Positions 63,412 to 64,000 of a DNA stretch of 64,000 bases are shown here, in pieces. Origin of the DNA: JAFGPL01 sp963781805 (GTDB taxonomy: Bacteria > Bacteroidota > Bacteroidia > Bacteroidales > UBA10428); NCBI GenBank assembly GCA_963781805.1, contig CAWAHF010000004.1, positions 1,178,001 to 1,242,000 of the forward strand, written 5' to 3'. Below the pieces are notes generated by a model, which saw only the letters and a program-made list of their open reading frames with translations, was not told the DNA's origin and made no database searches. The position numbers were made by a program, and so were the translations under genes. How positions within the stretch are numbered: position 1 is the stretch's first letter; every line of letters starts with the position of its first letter.

Positions 63412-63891
63412 TTATCCTTCAATCAATCGTTTCACTTCTTCCGCCGGTACATGTGTCTTTTCGGAAACCTGTTCCACAGAAAGACCTTGATTGTATATAC
63501 GTGTGACAAACAATTTCATTGACTCGCCAACCTCAATCAAATGATTGTCAGGATCAAAAAACCTAATGGTCTGTTGCCCCCAGCTTTCTTCATGGATTTC
63601 ATGTATGAATTGCACACCGTTTTTTTTCAAATCGGCATAAACTTCCTCCAAATGATCGGTTTCGAAATATAATTCAAACCTGTTACAAGAACCATCTGTA
63701 ATCTTTTCTACTCCCAGGCTTGTTGAAATAATATGACTTTTATTAATCTCCCACAAAGTCAATCCGTTTTGCAGGATGATATTTTTACCAAAATCAAGTC
63801 TGACAGGCAATTGCAAAGTATTCGTATAGAAGATTTTTGAAATTTCAATATTCTTTACGAATAAGGCAGTAGAACAATTGTGAATATCCAT
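63412..63891 (-). CDS. VOC (glyoxalase/bleomycin-resistance fold) protein with C-terminal tail
   Basis: 159 residues. The vicinal-oxygen-chelate fold is complete: strands NCSTALFVKNIEISKIFYTN and FELYFETDHLEEVYADLKK, with IRFFDPDNHLIEVGESM (metal-binding Glu expected in the last strand, as LIEVGE). The last ~25 residues (LSVEQVSEKTHVPAEEVKRL) form a helix-turn-helix-like tail not needed for the fold. VOC proteins act as lyases, dioxygenases or resistance proteins; nothing here decides. It faces the oxidoreductase across the repeat at 63227. The last ~110 bp of the window hold no recognised gene. Confidence 0.8.
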   Translation of the reverse strand: MDIHNCSTALFVKNIEISKIFYTNTLQLPVRLDFGKNIILQNGLTLWEINKSHIISTSLGVEKITDGSCNRFELYFETDHLEEVYADLKKNGVQFIHEIHEESWGQQTIRFFDPDNHLIEVGESMKLFVTRIYNQGLSVEQVSEKTHVPAEEVKRLIEG

Positions 63892-64000
63892 GTTAGATTA
63901 ATTGAAAAATTATTTTTGATTTTTTTAAAATTTAATTCCGAATATATTCAAAAATCAGGATTTTGATCGAAGTATCATCAAAGAGAATTTAATAAAGAAC

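Overview
The window is a chromosomal segment of a low-GC, AT-rich member of the Bacteroidota, most likely Bacteroidales/Marinilabiliales-like, though the genus cannot be read from the sequence. The signs are C-terminal type IX secretion (T9SS) sorting tails on several proteins, a PorE-like OmpA lipoprotein-type architecture, an OstA-like protein in an operon with periplasmic peptidyl-prolyl isomerases, T9SS/SBBP and FISUMP surface proteins, promoters of the TTG-N19-TAnnTTTG type, and no Shine-Dalgarno-like starts. No rRNA, tRNA, prophage, CRISPR array or SusCD pair was found.

Layout. 1-11 kb is an accessory zone of small, scattered genes: a partial AlkD-like gene, a CPA2 antiporter, an HxlR regulator divergent from an NTF2-like/TfoX-N pair, a serine hydrolase split by a complete IS4-family element, a lipoprotein, an HXXEE membrane protein, and a hypothetical gene broken by a G-run frameshift. 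This zone is full of dispersed repeats: a ~60 bp A/T-rich element in about five copies and two attC-like hairpins. 11-25 kb holds large exported proteins: a TolB-like propeller lipoprotein, a 1305-aa SBBP/T9SS protein, an SGNH (rhamnogalacturonan-acetylesterase-like) enzyme with lectin domain and T9SS tail, and a tight three-gene unit (double-FISUMP T9SS protein, outer-membrane barrel, secreted caspase-like protease).

25-51 kb is mainly core metabolism and housekeeping: DEAD-box helicase with DbpA domain, a toast-rack protein, a MazF/PemK toxin with a 57-aa antitoxin, a DUF4861 lipoprotein, a DHOD-like oxidoreductase, ComEC, TrkA-TrkH, threonylcarbamoyl-AMP synthase, guaB, three PpiC/SurA-type isomerases plus OstA-like protein, DUF2795, PduO-type adenosyltransferase, an orphan ABC ATPase, a methyltransferase, RecG, ComB and an esterase. 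51-64 kb holds envelope and signalling genes: a small exported protein with three WMLxESHF repeats, galM, a propeller sensor kinase without receiver or AraC domains, a PorE-like OmpA protein, SiaC, a secreted propeller protein, a PhoA-type alkaline phosphatase, a Gfo/Idh/MocA oxidoreductase and a VOC protein.

The items most worth a second look are the WMLxESHF repeat protein, the FISUMP/barrel/caspase operon, the attC-like hairpins around small gene cassettes, the promoter-bearing dispersed repeat, and the exactly dated-looking IS insertion at the YxN motif of a T9SS-exported hydrolase that also has a poly-A frameshift before its sorting tail.
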